From: Actinoplanes solisilvae
Lineage (GTDB): Bacteria > Actinomycetota > Actinomycetes > Mycobacteriales > Micromonosporaceae
NCBI RefSeq assembly: GCF_003999975.1
Contig: NZ_RJAC01000003.1
Coordinates: forward strand, 1-64,000
Direction of reading: 5' to 3'
Length of the DNA stretch: 64,000 nt
Of the stretch, positions 8,277 to 17,496 are shown one piece after another. A program made the translations under genes and the position numbers. A model generated the notes under the pieces. The model did not search any database, was not told the DNA's origin, and saw only the letters and a list, made by a program, of their open reading frames with translations. How positions within the stretch are numbered: position 1 is the stretch's first letter; each line of letters starts with the position of its first letter.

Positions 8277-9158
8277 ATGATCAAGACCTTTTTGGTAGCC
8301 GGCGCGGCGGGGGGACTGGGCGGCCGGGTCGTCGAGGCCGCCCTCGCCGCCGGCCACAACGTAGTAGCGACCGACCTCGCGCCCCACGGCGTATCTGTAC
8401 CTGACGAGTACCGCGACCGGTTGCGCGTACGCATCATGGACGTCACCGATCCGGACTCCGCCCGTGCTGCGGTCGCCTGCGCGGTCGCCGAGTTCGGCGC
8501 GGTCGATGTGCTCGTGAACAGCGCCGGCGCCCGAACTGTCGGTTCGATCGAGGACATGTCCGACGACGAGTTCCACCGCGATGTCGACGTCAACTTCTTC
8601 GGTGCGGTCAACACGGTGCGCGCCGTCCTGCCGGTGATGCGCCCGCGTCGTTCGGGCAGCATCATCAACGTCTCCACCATCGGCGGCCGGCGCAACCAGC
8701 CCGGTCTGAGCGCCTACCAGTCATCCAAGTGGGCGCTGGGCGGTTTCACCGAGATCCTCGCCCGCGAGGTCGCCCCCATCGGGATCCGCGTCACCTTGGT
8801 GGAACCTGGCGGAATCCGAACTCCGTGGGCAGTCGCCCCGATGACGGTGCCGGACATCCACCCCGAGTACGAGGAAACGGTCGGCGCCTTCGCCCGCACC
8901 TACAGCAACAACCCCGACGTGCAGCGGGGTGACCCGGACAAGATGGCCGCCGTGATCCTGAGGCTCACCGAAGAGCCGGCACCGCCGGTGCGGCTTCTGC
9001 TCGGCTCCGACGCTGCCTGGCTCGCTCCGCAGATCACGACGGCGCGAGCCGCGGAAGACGCGGCGTGGCGCGAACTCAGCGTCTCCACGGACCGCGACGG
9101 ACTCGGCGATTTCGCCGACACCGAGGTCGCGCGGATGGTCCGCCCGGCCAAGCCCTGA
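8277..9158 (+). CDS. Short-chain dehydrogenase/reductase (SDR), tandem paralogue
   Basis: A 293-residue SDR with cofactor motif AGAAGGLGG, NSAG in place of NNAG, Ser in NVSTIGG and YQSSK catalytic residues. ATG 8277 follows AAAGGGAAACGC. It shares the same order of motifs and much sequence (EVAPIGIRVTLVEPGGIRT) with the upstream SDR, 95 bp away, and is followed by an aldehyde dehydrogenase. The three genes probably form an operon oxidising an alcohol or ketone through an aldehyde. Substrate unknown. Confidence 0.9.
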   Translation: MIKTFLVAGAAGGLGGRVVEAALAAGHNVVATDLAPHGVSVPDEYRDRLRVRIMDVTDPDSARAAVACAVAEFGAVDVLVNSAGARTVGSIEDMSDDEFHRDVDVNFFGAVNTVRAVLPVMRPRRSGSIINVSTIGGRRNQPGLSAYQSSKWALGGFTEILAREVAPIGIRVTLVEPGGIRTPWAVAPMTVPDIHPEYEETVGAFARTYSNNPDVQRGDPDKMAAVILRLTEEPAPPVRLLLGSDAAWLAPQITTARAAEDAAWRELSVSTDRDGLGDFADTEVARMVRPAKP

Positions 9159-9213
9159 TACCCACCCCACCATCCCCTTCCCTCCACCACTTTTCACCTA
9201 AGGAATGACAGAC

Positions 9214-10665
9214 ATGACTGTGCGCGACAAGCTCTTCATCGGTGGTTCCTGGGTGACTCCCAGCGCACCGGAGCTGATGCTCGATATCCTGTCGCCCCAC
9301 GACCAGTCGGTCATCGGCCGTGCGGCGCAGGCCGCTCCGGCCGACATCGACAGGGCGGTCGCTGCGGCGCGTGAGGCATTCGACCACGGCCCGTGGCCGC
9401 GTACCACGCCCGAGGAGCGCCAGGAGGTCGTGCGTCGCTACGATGCGCTGCGCACCGCCCGGGCGGACGAGATCGCCGCGGCGATCTCGACCGAGAACGG
9501 CTCGGCGGGCTGGTTCACCAAGATCGGTCAGCCATTCCTGACCCGTCAGACCAACGCCTACCTCCAGGCAGCCGAGGAGTTCGGCTGGGAGGAAATCGTC
9601 AGCCCGTCCGACCCGTCGGTGGCCTTCGACACCATCGTGCGGCGCGAGGCGATCGGTGTGGTCGCTGCGGTCATCCCGTGGAACTCCCCGTTCTCCGCCG
9701 CCACCGCGAAGCTGATCCCGGCTCTGCTGGCGGGCAACACCGTCGTGCTGAAGGTCTCCCCGGAGAACTCGCTGAGCATGATGCTGCTGGCGGACCTGTG
9801 GCACGAGGCCGGCCTGCCCGAGGGCGTCCTCAGTGTTCTTCCGGCGGATCGTGAGACCAGCGAGCACCTCGTCTCGCACGCCGACGTGGACAAGATCTCC
9901 TTCACCGGTTCGACCCGCGCCGGACGGCGGATCGCGGCGATCGCCGGGGAGCAGCTGAAGCGTGTGGGTCTCGAGCTGGGCGGCAAGTCCGCCGCCCTGA
10001 TCCTGGACGACGCCGACCTGGCGGCCGCGATGCAGGGCCTCAGGTTCGGTTCGCTGGGCAACAACGGTGAGGCGTGCATCCTGCAAACTCGGATCCTGGC
10101 CCCGCGCAGCCGCTACGAGGAGGTCGTGGCCGCAGTGAAGGAAATGGTCGAGTCGCTGAAGGTCGGCGACCCCTCCGCCGCCGACACCTTCATCGGCCCG
10201 ATGATCCGCCGCGACCAGCAGCAGCGGGTCATTGATTACATCAACATCGGCATCGAGGAAGGCGCACGGCTGGTGACCGGCGGGCCGCAGGTCCCGGCAG
10301 GCCTGGAGAACGGCAACTATGTCACCCCGACCGTGTTCGCCGACGTCGACAACGGCATGCGCATCGCGCAGGAGGAGATCTTCGGCCCGGTCCTGGCCGT
10401 CATCGCCTACGACAACGATGACGATGCTGTGCGGATCGCCAACGACTCCGAGTACGGACTGTCCGGCGGCATCTGGTCCGCGGACGTTGCCCGCGCCCTG
10501 GCCGTCGCCCGCCGGCTGCGTACGGGCACCGTCACTCTGAACGGCTCGCCGATCAGCTTCGACGGACCCTTCGGCGGATACAAGGCCAGCGGTCTCGGCC
10601 GCGAGTACGGCAAGGTCGGCCTGACCGGCTACGTCGAGCATAAGTCGATCACCCGCACCCGGTAA
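9214..10665 (+). CDS. NAD(P)-dependent aldehyde dehydrogenase
   Basis: A 483-residue ALDH superfamily enzyme. Visible motifs: IPWNSPF, the glycine-rich FTGSTRAGRRIA of the cofactor site, the Glu motif LELGGKSA, the catalytic Cys in NNGEACILQTR, and EEIFGPVLAV with PFGGYKASGLGREYG at the end. It oxidises an aldehyde to an acid. Two in-frame ATGs exist, 9205 and 9214; AGGA at 9201-9204 is too close to the first and well spaced for the second. Last gene of the SDR-SDR-ALDH run. Confidence 0.93.
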   Translation: MTVRDKLFIGGSWVTPSAPELMLDILSPHDQSVIGRAAQAAPADIDRAVAAAREAFDHGPWPRTTPEERQEVVRRYDALRTARADEIAAAISTENGSAGWFTKIGQPFLTRQTNAYLQAAEEFGWEEIVSPSDPSVAFDTIVRREAIGVVAAVIPWNSPFSAATAKLIPALLAGNTVVLKVSPENSLSMMLLADLWHEAGLPEGVLSVLPADRETSEHLVSHADVDKISFTGSTRAGRRIAAIAGEQLKRVGLELGGKSAALILDDADLAAAMQGLRFGSLGNNGEACILQTRILAPRSRYEEVVAAVKEMVESLKVGDPSAADTFIGPMIRRDQQQRVIDYINIGIEEGARLVTGGPQVPAGLENGNYVTPTVFADVDNGMRIAQEEIFGPVLAVIAYDNDDDAVRIANDSEYGLSGGIWSADVARALAVARRLRTGTVTLNGSPISFDGPFGGYKASGLGREYGKVGLTGYVEHKSITRTR

Positions 10666-10792
10666 TCACGTGTGTGAGGGCCCTGAGCGCCAAACCGGCC
10701 TGACCTGGGATGCGGCCTGGCCCCGGCCGCGTTGCATCAGCTCCGCCCGGTCACCTTTCTCCTGCCGGTGGCCGGGCGGGTCGCAACCGTCG

Positions 10793-11212
10793 TCACCGGC
10801 CGTGTGCCGCATCTTCGACCGGGGACTGTGCCCGCTCCGCGAACACCTGGGCGGCGATCGCGTAGCTGTCGAAGGCACGAGCCACGCCCGCATAGACGGC
10901 GATCTGAATGAACGCCTCGACGATCTCCTCGGGCGTTACCCCGTTGTTGAGGGCGATGCGCAGCTGGCCACGTAGCGGCTCGAGAATCCCTAGCGAGGCT
11001 GTGATAGTGACGGACACCAGAGCCCGCGTACGGGTGTCCAGGATTTCGCTGCGTGGCCAGGCGTCACCGAACGCGTGCTCGGTGGCGATCTGCTTGAAGT
11101 CGGCGGCGTTCGACGGCTCGCCCTCGCCTGCGGTGAGGAACTGCTCGAGACGGAACCCCAGCATCTTCTCCGCTGTGTCGAGGGCGCGGGCGTAGTCGGA
11201 GCTGTCGGGCAT
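10793..11212 (-). CDS. Carboxymuconolactone decarboxylase/AhpD-like protein
   Basis: A 139-residue all-helical protein. The CMD signature region is visible (RTRALVSVTITASLGILEPL and NGVTPEEIVEAFIQIAVYAG), but the CxxC of AhpD-type peroxidases is absent, so a decarboxylase-like or structural role is more likely than alkylhydroperoxidase. Its ribosome-binding site (TAGGAGG) overlaps the stop of the decayed LuxR gene upstream on the same strand. It converges on the aldehyde dehydrogenase gene. Confidence 0.85.
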   Translation of the reverse strand: MPDSSDYARALDTAEKMLGFRLEQFLTAGEGEPSNAADFKQIATEHAFGDAWPRSEILDTRTRALVSVTITASLGILEPLRGQLRIALNNGVTPEEIVEAFIQIAVYAGVARAFDSYAIAAQVFAERAQSPVEDAAHGR

Positions 11213-11220
11213 GATGCCTC

Positions 11221-12128
11221 CTAGATGTGGTCGCGGAGCACGTGGGCCAGATGGACCCGCGAGTCGATACCGAGTTTGGTGAAGACGTTGCGGACGTGGT
11301 GCTCACGGTGTGGGGGAGAGGTAAAGCTGCTGGGCCGCGCCGCGCTCGCGCAGGGACCGGCGGACACGCCGGGTGTCGGCGACGGCGCCAGCCTCCGAGT
11401 AGCTGGCCAACGCCTGATCGAGCCACTGCACCGCGTCGGTGTCCCGGTCCTCGGGCGCCACCACGACGGCGGCGTCCTCCAACGCGATCGCGGCGAGCAG
11501 CGGCCGGCCTGCGGCGGTCTGGAGCTTGGCCACGGTCACAAGCTCCTCGACGTCGCGGGTGAGCACCCCGTGCACATGGGCGGCGACGGCGGTGAAGGCG
11601 GGTGCGTCCGCCGCCCCGCGCTCCAGCGTCGCCGCGGTCTCGAGCAGCCGCTTCCGCAGCTGCTGGTCGGCTGCGTCCAACGCAACCCGGGCGGCCATCG
11701 CCAGGAACGCGAAGTCGGTCGGACGGGGCGGAGCGGCCGGGATCAGCGGGTCGTCGCGCAGCAGCACGGCGGCTGTCCCCGCGCTGAGCGGCGGCCAGCG
11801 CCAGTACCCGGCCGGCCCAGCGGTAACCGGCGGGACTGTCGCCGGTGCGCAGTTTACGGGCGGTCACCATGGCCGCGCGTCTTAGCGCGGCGTCGTCCAG
11901 GTGCTGCCCCAGCCGGGCGAACGTGATCATTCGCAGCACACCGGCTAGGCCACCGGGCTGCTCCCGGCCGGTTCCGGCCAGGGTGCGGGCCGTCTTGCCG
12001 ATTCCGGCTTCTCCCCGGACAACGAGCACGCCGCTCAGGTCGTGCCGTGCACGGTCGAGCAGGTCGACCAGCAGGCGCCGTTCGCCGGCGCGGCCGATCA
12101 GCACGCCGCGAGGGAGATCCCTGCTCAT
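11221..12128 (-). pseudogene. Decayed LuxR-type AAA/TPR regulator
   Basis: The start (MSRDLPRGVLIGRAGERRLL) and Walker A (VRGEAGIGKT) read in one frame from 12128. The TPR-like middle (EDAAVVVAPEDRDTDAVQWLDQALASYSE) reads in another between about 11767 and 11330, and the C-terminal helix-turn-helix (HHVRNVFTKLGIDSRVHLA) in yet another, ending at TAG 11221-11223. LAL-type LuxR regulators have about 900 residues; only about 300 codons remain, so the ATPase core is mostly deleted and the rest frameshifted. Confidence 0.8.
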
Positions 12129-12462
12129 ATGCCGATCATCACACGGCTCTGAACGGTCGCACCGGGACGACGTGCAGCTGGGGGTAAATCGTGCGCGAAC
12201 GTCGGTCCGGCACGGAGGACCTTCGACGAATTCGCAGCGACCGGCAAGACCGGAACGGTCATATCGGGAAGCAAAGGCTCCCACTGGATCTTGCAAGCCC
12301 CGGGGGCTCCCCGGGTTCGCACCCCGTCTGGCGTCGATAGCGTGCCTGGTGTGAGAAAGGTACGGCCAACAGGAACAGCGTCGTCATCGATCCCCCCAGG
12401 CGGTGCGGCCTCGTGCGCCGCCGTCGTCCAGGACTTCCGTGTGCCGACCGAGGGAGGTATCA
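12129..12462. other. Intergenic region between two decayed regulators
   Basis: About 330 bp between divergent regulator remnants. It probably once held both promoters. No RNA gene or strong hairpin is convincing here. Confidence 0.35.
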
Positions 12463-13412
12463 ATGCCCGGTCGCGATCTCGCGCCTCTGATCGGGCGGGA
12501 CACCGAGTGGCGGGTCCTTGAAGAGTTTCTGGCTCGGGGACGGGACGGTGCCGACGACCTTCAGTGGGTCGATCCAGCCAGCATCGCTTTCCTCGAGTTC
12601 GTTGCTCGGCGGATCGACGGCAGCGGGATCGGGCTGCTGACGGCCGTATTGTCGGAGGCCGTGACCGTCGCCGCAGCCGTCGGGCTGCCGCTGCTGGACA
12701 TCACTACGCTGCGCGACGATGATGCCGTACGGCTGGTCGAGCAGCGCTATCCGATCCTCGCGGGTCGGGTCGGGCGGCGGCTGCTGGCCGAGGCCGCCGG
12801 GTGTCCGCTCGCACTGGTCGAGCTGGCCCTTCGGATCGTTCAGCCGTCCGCCACGCCGGTGAGTGAAGCGGCGCCGATGGATCGCCTGCACAGCCTGTAC
12901 GCCCACCGCCTCGCCCATCTCCCCGAAACCACGCGGCGCCTGCTGTTGCTTGCCGCGCTCGGCAGCACTTCTAACCTGAACGCCACCACCGGACCAGCCC
13001 GCGACAGCCTTGGGGCCGCCGAGGAGACTGCCCTGATCACGGTGGACCGGACATCCGGCCGGATCGAATCAGTCATCCGATGGCCCGCTCCGCCGTGGTC
13101 TCACTCTCCGCCAGCGATGAGCTGCGTGCGGCCCACGCTGAACTTGCGGTGAGCGACGCGGGTGACCCCGACCGGCGCGCCTGGCACGTCGCGGAAGCCG
13201 CGATGAGCCCGGACGAGTCCGTCGCGCGGTTCGACCGGCTGTGGCGCGGCCGTGACACGGCGGGAACAGCTGGCTCCGGGATCGGTCTGGCGGTCGTCCG
13301 CGAGTTGGTCACCACCCACGGCGGCGCGGTCGGCATCGACTCGCCAGCCTCCGGGGGCGTCACCGTGACCATCAGGCTGCCGACAGCCGCCCCCTTGCCT
13401 CCACGACGGTGA
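12463..13412 (+). pseudogene. Chimeric remnant: LuxR-type AAA regulator joined to histidine-kinase tail
   Basis: From ATG 12463 the sequence begins like a LAL regulator (LAPLIGRDTEWRVLEEFL), skips the Walker A region and resumes at the Walker B (DDLQWVDPASIAFLEFVARR). Near 13070 it shifts frame (continuing SHPMARSAVVSLSASDELRA and DPDRRAWHVAEAA). At about 13225 it passes directly into a different family: FDRLWRGRDTAGTAGSGIGL AVVRELVTTHGG, the G box of a sensor histidine kinase ATPase domain, ending at TGA 13410-13412. At least one deletion, one frameshift and one fusion have occurred. Confidence 0.75.
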
Positions 13413-13444
13413 CTGGCGCCGAACCGGTTCACCGTCGGGCAACG

Positions 13445-13700
13445 GCCGGTTCTGAGTGCTCGCAGGCTGCCGGCCAAGACGGTGACGGCGGCGGCAAGTC
13501 TCCAGTCGATGTGTACTCGGCCAGGTAACCGGCGAACCGGCGAACGACGTGATGGCGCTGACCACCAGGTACCGTCCCTCACGGCGACCGACATGGGCAG
13601 AACGCCGAGCAGGGCGAGGGCGGGCACGACGAGGAAGCCGCGACCCGGCGCCGACCAAACCGGCGACGCATCCGACCACGACGCCGTCGACGGCGAGGAA
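13445..13700 (-). pseudogene. TauE/SafE-type permease fragment
   Basis: Minus-strand pieces in different frames match the intact TauE-like gene at 21311-22243: DGVVVGCVAGLVGAG, GFLVVPALALLGVLPMSVAV and HIDWRLAAAVTVLAGSLRA. The intact protein has DGVVVGLVTGLVGAG, GFLVVPALALLGGLPMPVAV and HINWALAAAVTAAAVLGSL. Several frameshifts separate the pieces, so this is a decayed paralogue. Confidence 0.8.
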
Positions 13701-13919
13701 ACTGGCGGCCGTCGGCGGTAAGCAGGAATGCGGTGGTCGTCGATGGCGACGTTGCCGTCGCGGTGGCGGGTGGCGGGCGGCGACATCGGCCTCGCGCATC
13801 TCTGCCTACTCCGGACCGGCGAACGCCGGGGTATGTGTGCTCGACCATCGCGGGCACACGGCAGTCGCGGTTAACCCCTTCGCCCCATTACTTCCGAGCC
13901 GCATGACCCAGTCTGAGCT

Positions 13920-13935
13920 ATACCCCGGGGGGTAT
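13920..13935. promoter_or_regulatory. CsoR/CstR-type operator, site 1
   Basis: ATACCCCGGGGGGTAT, a 16-bp G-tract palindrome of the kind bound by CsoR-family repressors. It lies 26 bp before the remnant CsoR-like gene. One of six sites of identical length in the window. Confidence 0.75.
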
Positions 13936-13961
13936 TATGGGGCGGGAGGGAAGGAGGCGAC

Positions 13962-14061
13962 ATGCATCTCGAGGAGGCCGGCAACGCCGAGGCTCGCCGT
14001 CCGACGGCGAACGCGAGGAGAGCGTGGCCCGGCTGGAGAAGCTCTTCCTGTCCCTGGGCTG
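13962..14061 (+). pseudogene. Remnant of a CsoR/CstR-family repressor gene
   Basis: Starts with ATGCATCTCGAGGAGGCC after GGGAGGGAAGGAGG. In another frame it ends DGEREESVARLEKLFLSLG before TGA 14059-14061. That end matches the intact CsoR-like protein in this window ([12 protein letters not shown]). The central helices with the Cys residues are missing, leaving about 33 codons. It still has its operator upstream and is followed by thioredoxin, suggesting a former repressor-thioredoxin operon. Confidence 0.65.
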
Positions 14062-14115
14062 ACCACGGCCCACGACTCCGGCGCCGGCGCGGTCGGCGAG
14101 AAGGGAAAGAACATC

Positions 14116-14825
<710 letters not shown>

Positions 14826-14828
14826 GGC

Positions 14829-15206
14829 TCACTCGGCCAGTGTGTCGAGCGCGGCCCGCAACCGGGTGGACGCCTCGTCGGCGACCTCCTTGAGTTCGGA
14901 GCGCCCGGTAACTTGAACCATGACCTGCGGGTCGAGCGCCGGCGCGAGCGTGTGGCCGGGTCCGTCGGTGCGCACGATGACGTTGCAGGGCAGCAGCAGA
15001 CCGATCCCCCGGTCGGTGTCCAAGGCCAGGTGCGCCAGCGGCGGGTTGCAGGCGCCAAGAATGAGGTAGTCCTCCATCTCGGCGCCGATCCTCTCTCGGA
15101 GGGTTGCGCGGACGTCGATCTCGCGATTGTCTTTGGTAGGTCGGCGAAAGTCACCGTGCTGTCCTGCTGCGGTGGGTGGGGCGGCGATGATCGCCCCACC
15201 CACCAT
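14829..15206 (-). pseudogene. DUF302 protein, N-terminally truncated
   Basis: From about 15135 down to the stop it matches the DUF302 protein at 22451-22846: EIDVRATLRERIGAEMEDYL then LILGACNPPLAHLALDTDRG. The usual N-terminal 30 residues (MSYAYTTRL..QGFGVLTEID) are absent. The only in-frame ATG (15206) falls inside a terminator hairpin, so normal expression is doubtful. DUF302 is common in sulfide-oxidising and heavy-metal clusters; its function is unknown. Confidence 0.65.
15171..15204. terminator. Strong hairpin, likely terminator of the DUF2202 gene region
   Basis: GGTGGGTGGGGCG pairs perfectly with CGCCCCACCCACC (13 bp) around an 8-base loop. It lies 5 bp beyond the stop of the minus-strand DUF2202 gene. 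No T run is visible, as is common in high-GC actinomycetes. Confidence 0.6.
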
Positions 15207-15209
15207 GGT

Positions 15210-15878
15210 TCACCGGTTCGCCCAGCGCGTGAAGGCGGTCAGGTGACGCTGGGAGGCGGCGAGCAGGTTGGTGTAGACCTGCTTGACGTCCGGGGCGGTC
15301 AGAGCGTTGAGGGCGGCTTTCAGGTCGGTGATGTCGGTGCGTTCGACCTGCTGTCCGGCGGCGAGGGCGGCGGACAGGCTCTGGTTACCCTGTGCCAGCA
15401 GTTTGTCGTAGGTGGCTTGGACGGCCGGATCGGTGAACGTGCCGGCCGGCTGGTTGGCGGTCGGGTCGGTCACGGCGTAACGCTGCAACAGCGTGCGCAC
15501 GGCGGTCAGGTGCTGGGTCTCGGAGACGGCGATGTGGTCGAAGACGGCGGCGTCGTAGCGGGTGGCGAATGCCACGTAGAGGTCGTGGGCGAGTTTCTCC
15601 TCCTGCGCCATGGACGCCAGCGTGGTCTTCTGGGCATCGGTGAGGGTGCCCTGCGGGGCGGTGACGCCCTGCCCCATGCAGGTGCCGTCGCCGAAGCCGG
15701 ACCCCATGCCGTAGCCGAAGCCCCTGCCGGGGGCGGACGAGTCGGCGGTGGCAGTGCTGGACGGTCCGGGACCGAACGGGCCGGCGCCGGCCAGTGCCGG
15801 TGCCGCGACCGCGAGTCCGCCCAGGCCCAGCGCGCCGGCCGCCACCAGGGTGGCTGTGCGGCGGGTGATGGTCTTCAT
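15210..15878 (-). CDS. Secreted DUF2202 (ferritin-like) protein
   Basis: A 222-residue protein with a signal peptide (MKTITRRTATLVAAGALGLG then AVAAPALAGAG) and a Gly/Ser-rich linker. A DUF2202 domain follows, with conserved EEKLAHDLYVAFA, FDHIAVSETQHLTAV and QRHLTAFTRW. The EExxxH-type pattern is ferritin-like and could bind a di-metal site. Start ATG 15878 follows AAAGGAGAAAG; an upstream extension to 15941 is less likely. It is probably exported and membrane- or wall-associated. Function unknown. Confidence 0.85.
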   Translation of the reverse strand: MKTITRRTATLVAAGALGLGGLAVAAPALAGAGPFGPGPSSTATADSSAPGRGFGYGMGSGFGDGTCMGQGVTAPQGTLTDAQKTTLASMAQEEKLAHDLYVAFATRYDAAVFDHIAVSETQHLTAVRTLLQRYAVTDPTANQPAGTFTDPAVQATYDKLLAQGNQSLSAALAAGQQVERTDITDLKAALNALTAPDVKQVYTNLLAASQRHLTAFTRWANR

Positions 15879-15973
15879 GACTTTCTCCTTTCTTTTTCTT
15901 GCACCTTCACGGTCGCTCTCCGACGTGATGACGGCGTGCAACCGAGATGCAGAACGCGTGGAGAATGTCAGGG

Positions 15974-16165
15974 CCGGGTGACGACCACGACGGTGTCGCG
16001 GGCCGGCATCGGGCTGCCGCCCACCGGCCGCAGCGCGGTCTCGGCGCCCCGCTCGGCCGCGAGCCGGTGGCCGGTCGCGACGGCGCGGGCCCGCGCGGAC
16101 GCCTTCGGGCCGGGACTGCGCTGATCGCCCGGGGTGAGTTCTCGATCGTCATTGTCGCGGCTTGA
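15974..16165 (+). pseudogene. Fragment of a CPA2-type cation/proton antiporter (KefB-like)
   Basis: Two frames give the pieces VSRAGIGLPPTGR and RLRAGTALIARGEFSIVIVA, the latter typical of the last part of the Na+/H+ exchanger domain of KefB-like antiporters. Only about 60 codons remain, with a frameshift between the pieces. Confidence 0.55.
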
Positions 16166-16240
16166 TCAATGATCAAGCGTTGGGTGACATGGTCGTCGCC
16201 TACGTGCTGTTGTCGGCCGTGACGCTGAGCGGTACCCCGG

Positions 16241-17425
16241 TCACCGGCAGGCCTGTTGTCCGGCGTGGTGGTGCGTTCTGTCGGTGGGCGGTGCCGCCAA
16301 GCTCGCCGACCAGCGCTGCTCGATGGCGCCGAGGCGCCACACCGCGATCGCTATGAGCCAGGAGGCGAGGAACAGCAGGACGATGCCGTAGCCGGCGTAG
16401 TCGAGCGGAATGCCGCCGATCGCGGCCAGCGGTCCGAAGGTGATGTTTGCCTGGTGGGCAAGGACGCCGATCAGCTCGATGGTGCCGATGATCAGCGCGA
16501 CGGCGACGGAGATCGAGGTGATGGTGATGTTGTAGAAAACCTTGCGGACCGGTTTGGCGAAAGCCCATCCGTACGCGGCGTTCATGAACACGCCGTCGAT
16601 GGTGTCCATCAAGGCCATGCCGGCAGCGAACAGGACCGGCAGCACCAGGATGGAGTAGAACGGCAGGTCGAACACGGCCGCGCCGCCGGCCAGGACGAGC
16701 AGCCCGACCTCGGTGGCGGTGTCGAAGCCAAGACCGAACAGCACGCCGACCGGGTAGATGTGCCACGGTTTGCGCACCGATCTGGTGAGTCCGCCGAGAA
16801 GCCGGTTCATGAAGCCGCGCTTGTTGAGTTGCTCCTCGAGAGCCTGCTCGTCGTAGACGCCGCGGCGCATGTCGCGGAACACCTTGATCACGCCGAGCAG
16901 GACGATCAGATTGAGGACGCCCAGGATCCAGAGGAACACTCCGGAGACCGAGGCGCCGATGAGGCCGGTGATCGAGTGCAGGCCGCTGCCGTCATCCTCC
17001 ACCTGCCCGGCCAGGGCTTTGACGCCGACCGAGAGCAGGAACGCCAAGCCGAACACGATCGTGGAGTGGCCGAGGGAGAACCAGAAGCCCACCGACAACG
17101 GCTTGCGACCTGCACCCCTGACGATGTTGTCCTGCATCAGCTTGCGGGTGGTGTTGTCGACCGCGGCGATGTGGTCGGCGTCGAAGGCGTGCCGTAGCCC
17201 GAACGTGTAGGCCAGGATCCCGACGCCAACGGTGAAGACCGGATGGTCGCCGCCGAGAGTGAAGTGTTTCGGCGCGACCAGCCCGAAAAGCACGCCGAAC
17301 CCCACCGCGTGCAGCAGCACGATGAACCCGGCCATGCCGGCCAGCGATCGCCGGTCCCGCGCCGTGAGGCTGTGACGGAAACGGGAGCGAGGGGACGCAT
17401 CCACGGCCAGCTCGGTGGAACTCAT
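16241..17425 (-). CDS. NiCoT-family nickel/cobalt transporter
   Basis: A 394-residue membrane protein with about eight hydrophobic segments and the NiCoT signature HAFDADHIAAVDN (HX4DH) after the second helix. Further motifs are SLGHSTIVF, LFGLGFDTATE and GMALMDTIDG, all family hallmarks for high-affinity Ni(II)/Co(II) uptake. A cytoplasmic loop (DMRRGVYDEQALEEQLNKRG) separates the halves. ATG 17425 follows GAAAGGAAACCG. It lies 70 bp downstream of the SQR gene on the same strand and may be cotranscribed from operator site 3; the reason for nickel in a sulfur cluster is not clear. Confidence 0.93.
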   Translation of the reverse strand: MSSTELAVDASPRSRFRHSLTARDRRSLAGMAGFIVLLHAVGFGVLFGLVAPKHFTLGGDHPVFTVGVGILAYTFGLRHAFDADHIAAVDNTTRKLMQDNIVRGAGRKPLSVGFWFSLGHSTIVFGLAFLLSVGVKALAGQVEDDGSGLHSITGLIGASVSGVFLWILGVLNLIVLLGVIKVFRDMRRGVYDEQALEEQLNKRGFMNRLLGGLTRSVRKPWHIYPVGVLFGLGFDTATEVGLLVLAGGAAVFDLPFYSILVLPVLFAAGMALMDTIDGVFMNAAYGWAFAKPVRKVFYNITITSISVAVALIIGTIELIGVLAHQANITFGPLAAIGGIPLDYAGYGIVLLFLASWLIAIAVWRLGAIEQRWSASLAAPPTDRTHHHAGQQACR

Positions 17426-17496
17426 GTCGGTTTCCTTTCGGGCGGCAGGTCGAGCTTCCGGACGGCGCGGCGTAGTGGGGCCGCCAGCCGTGTCGC

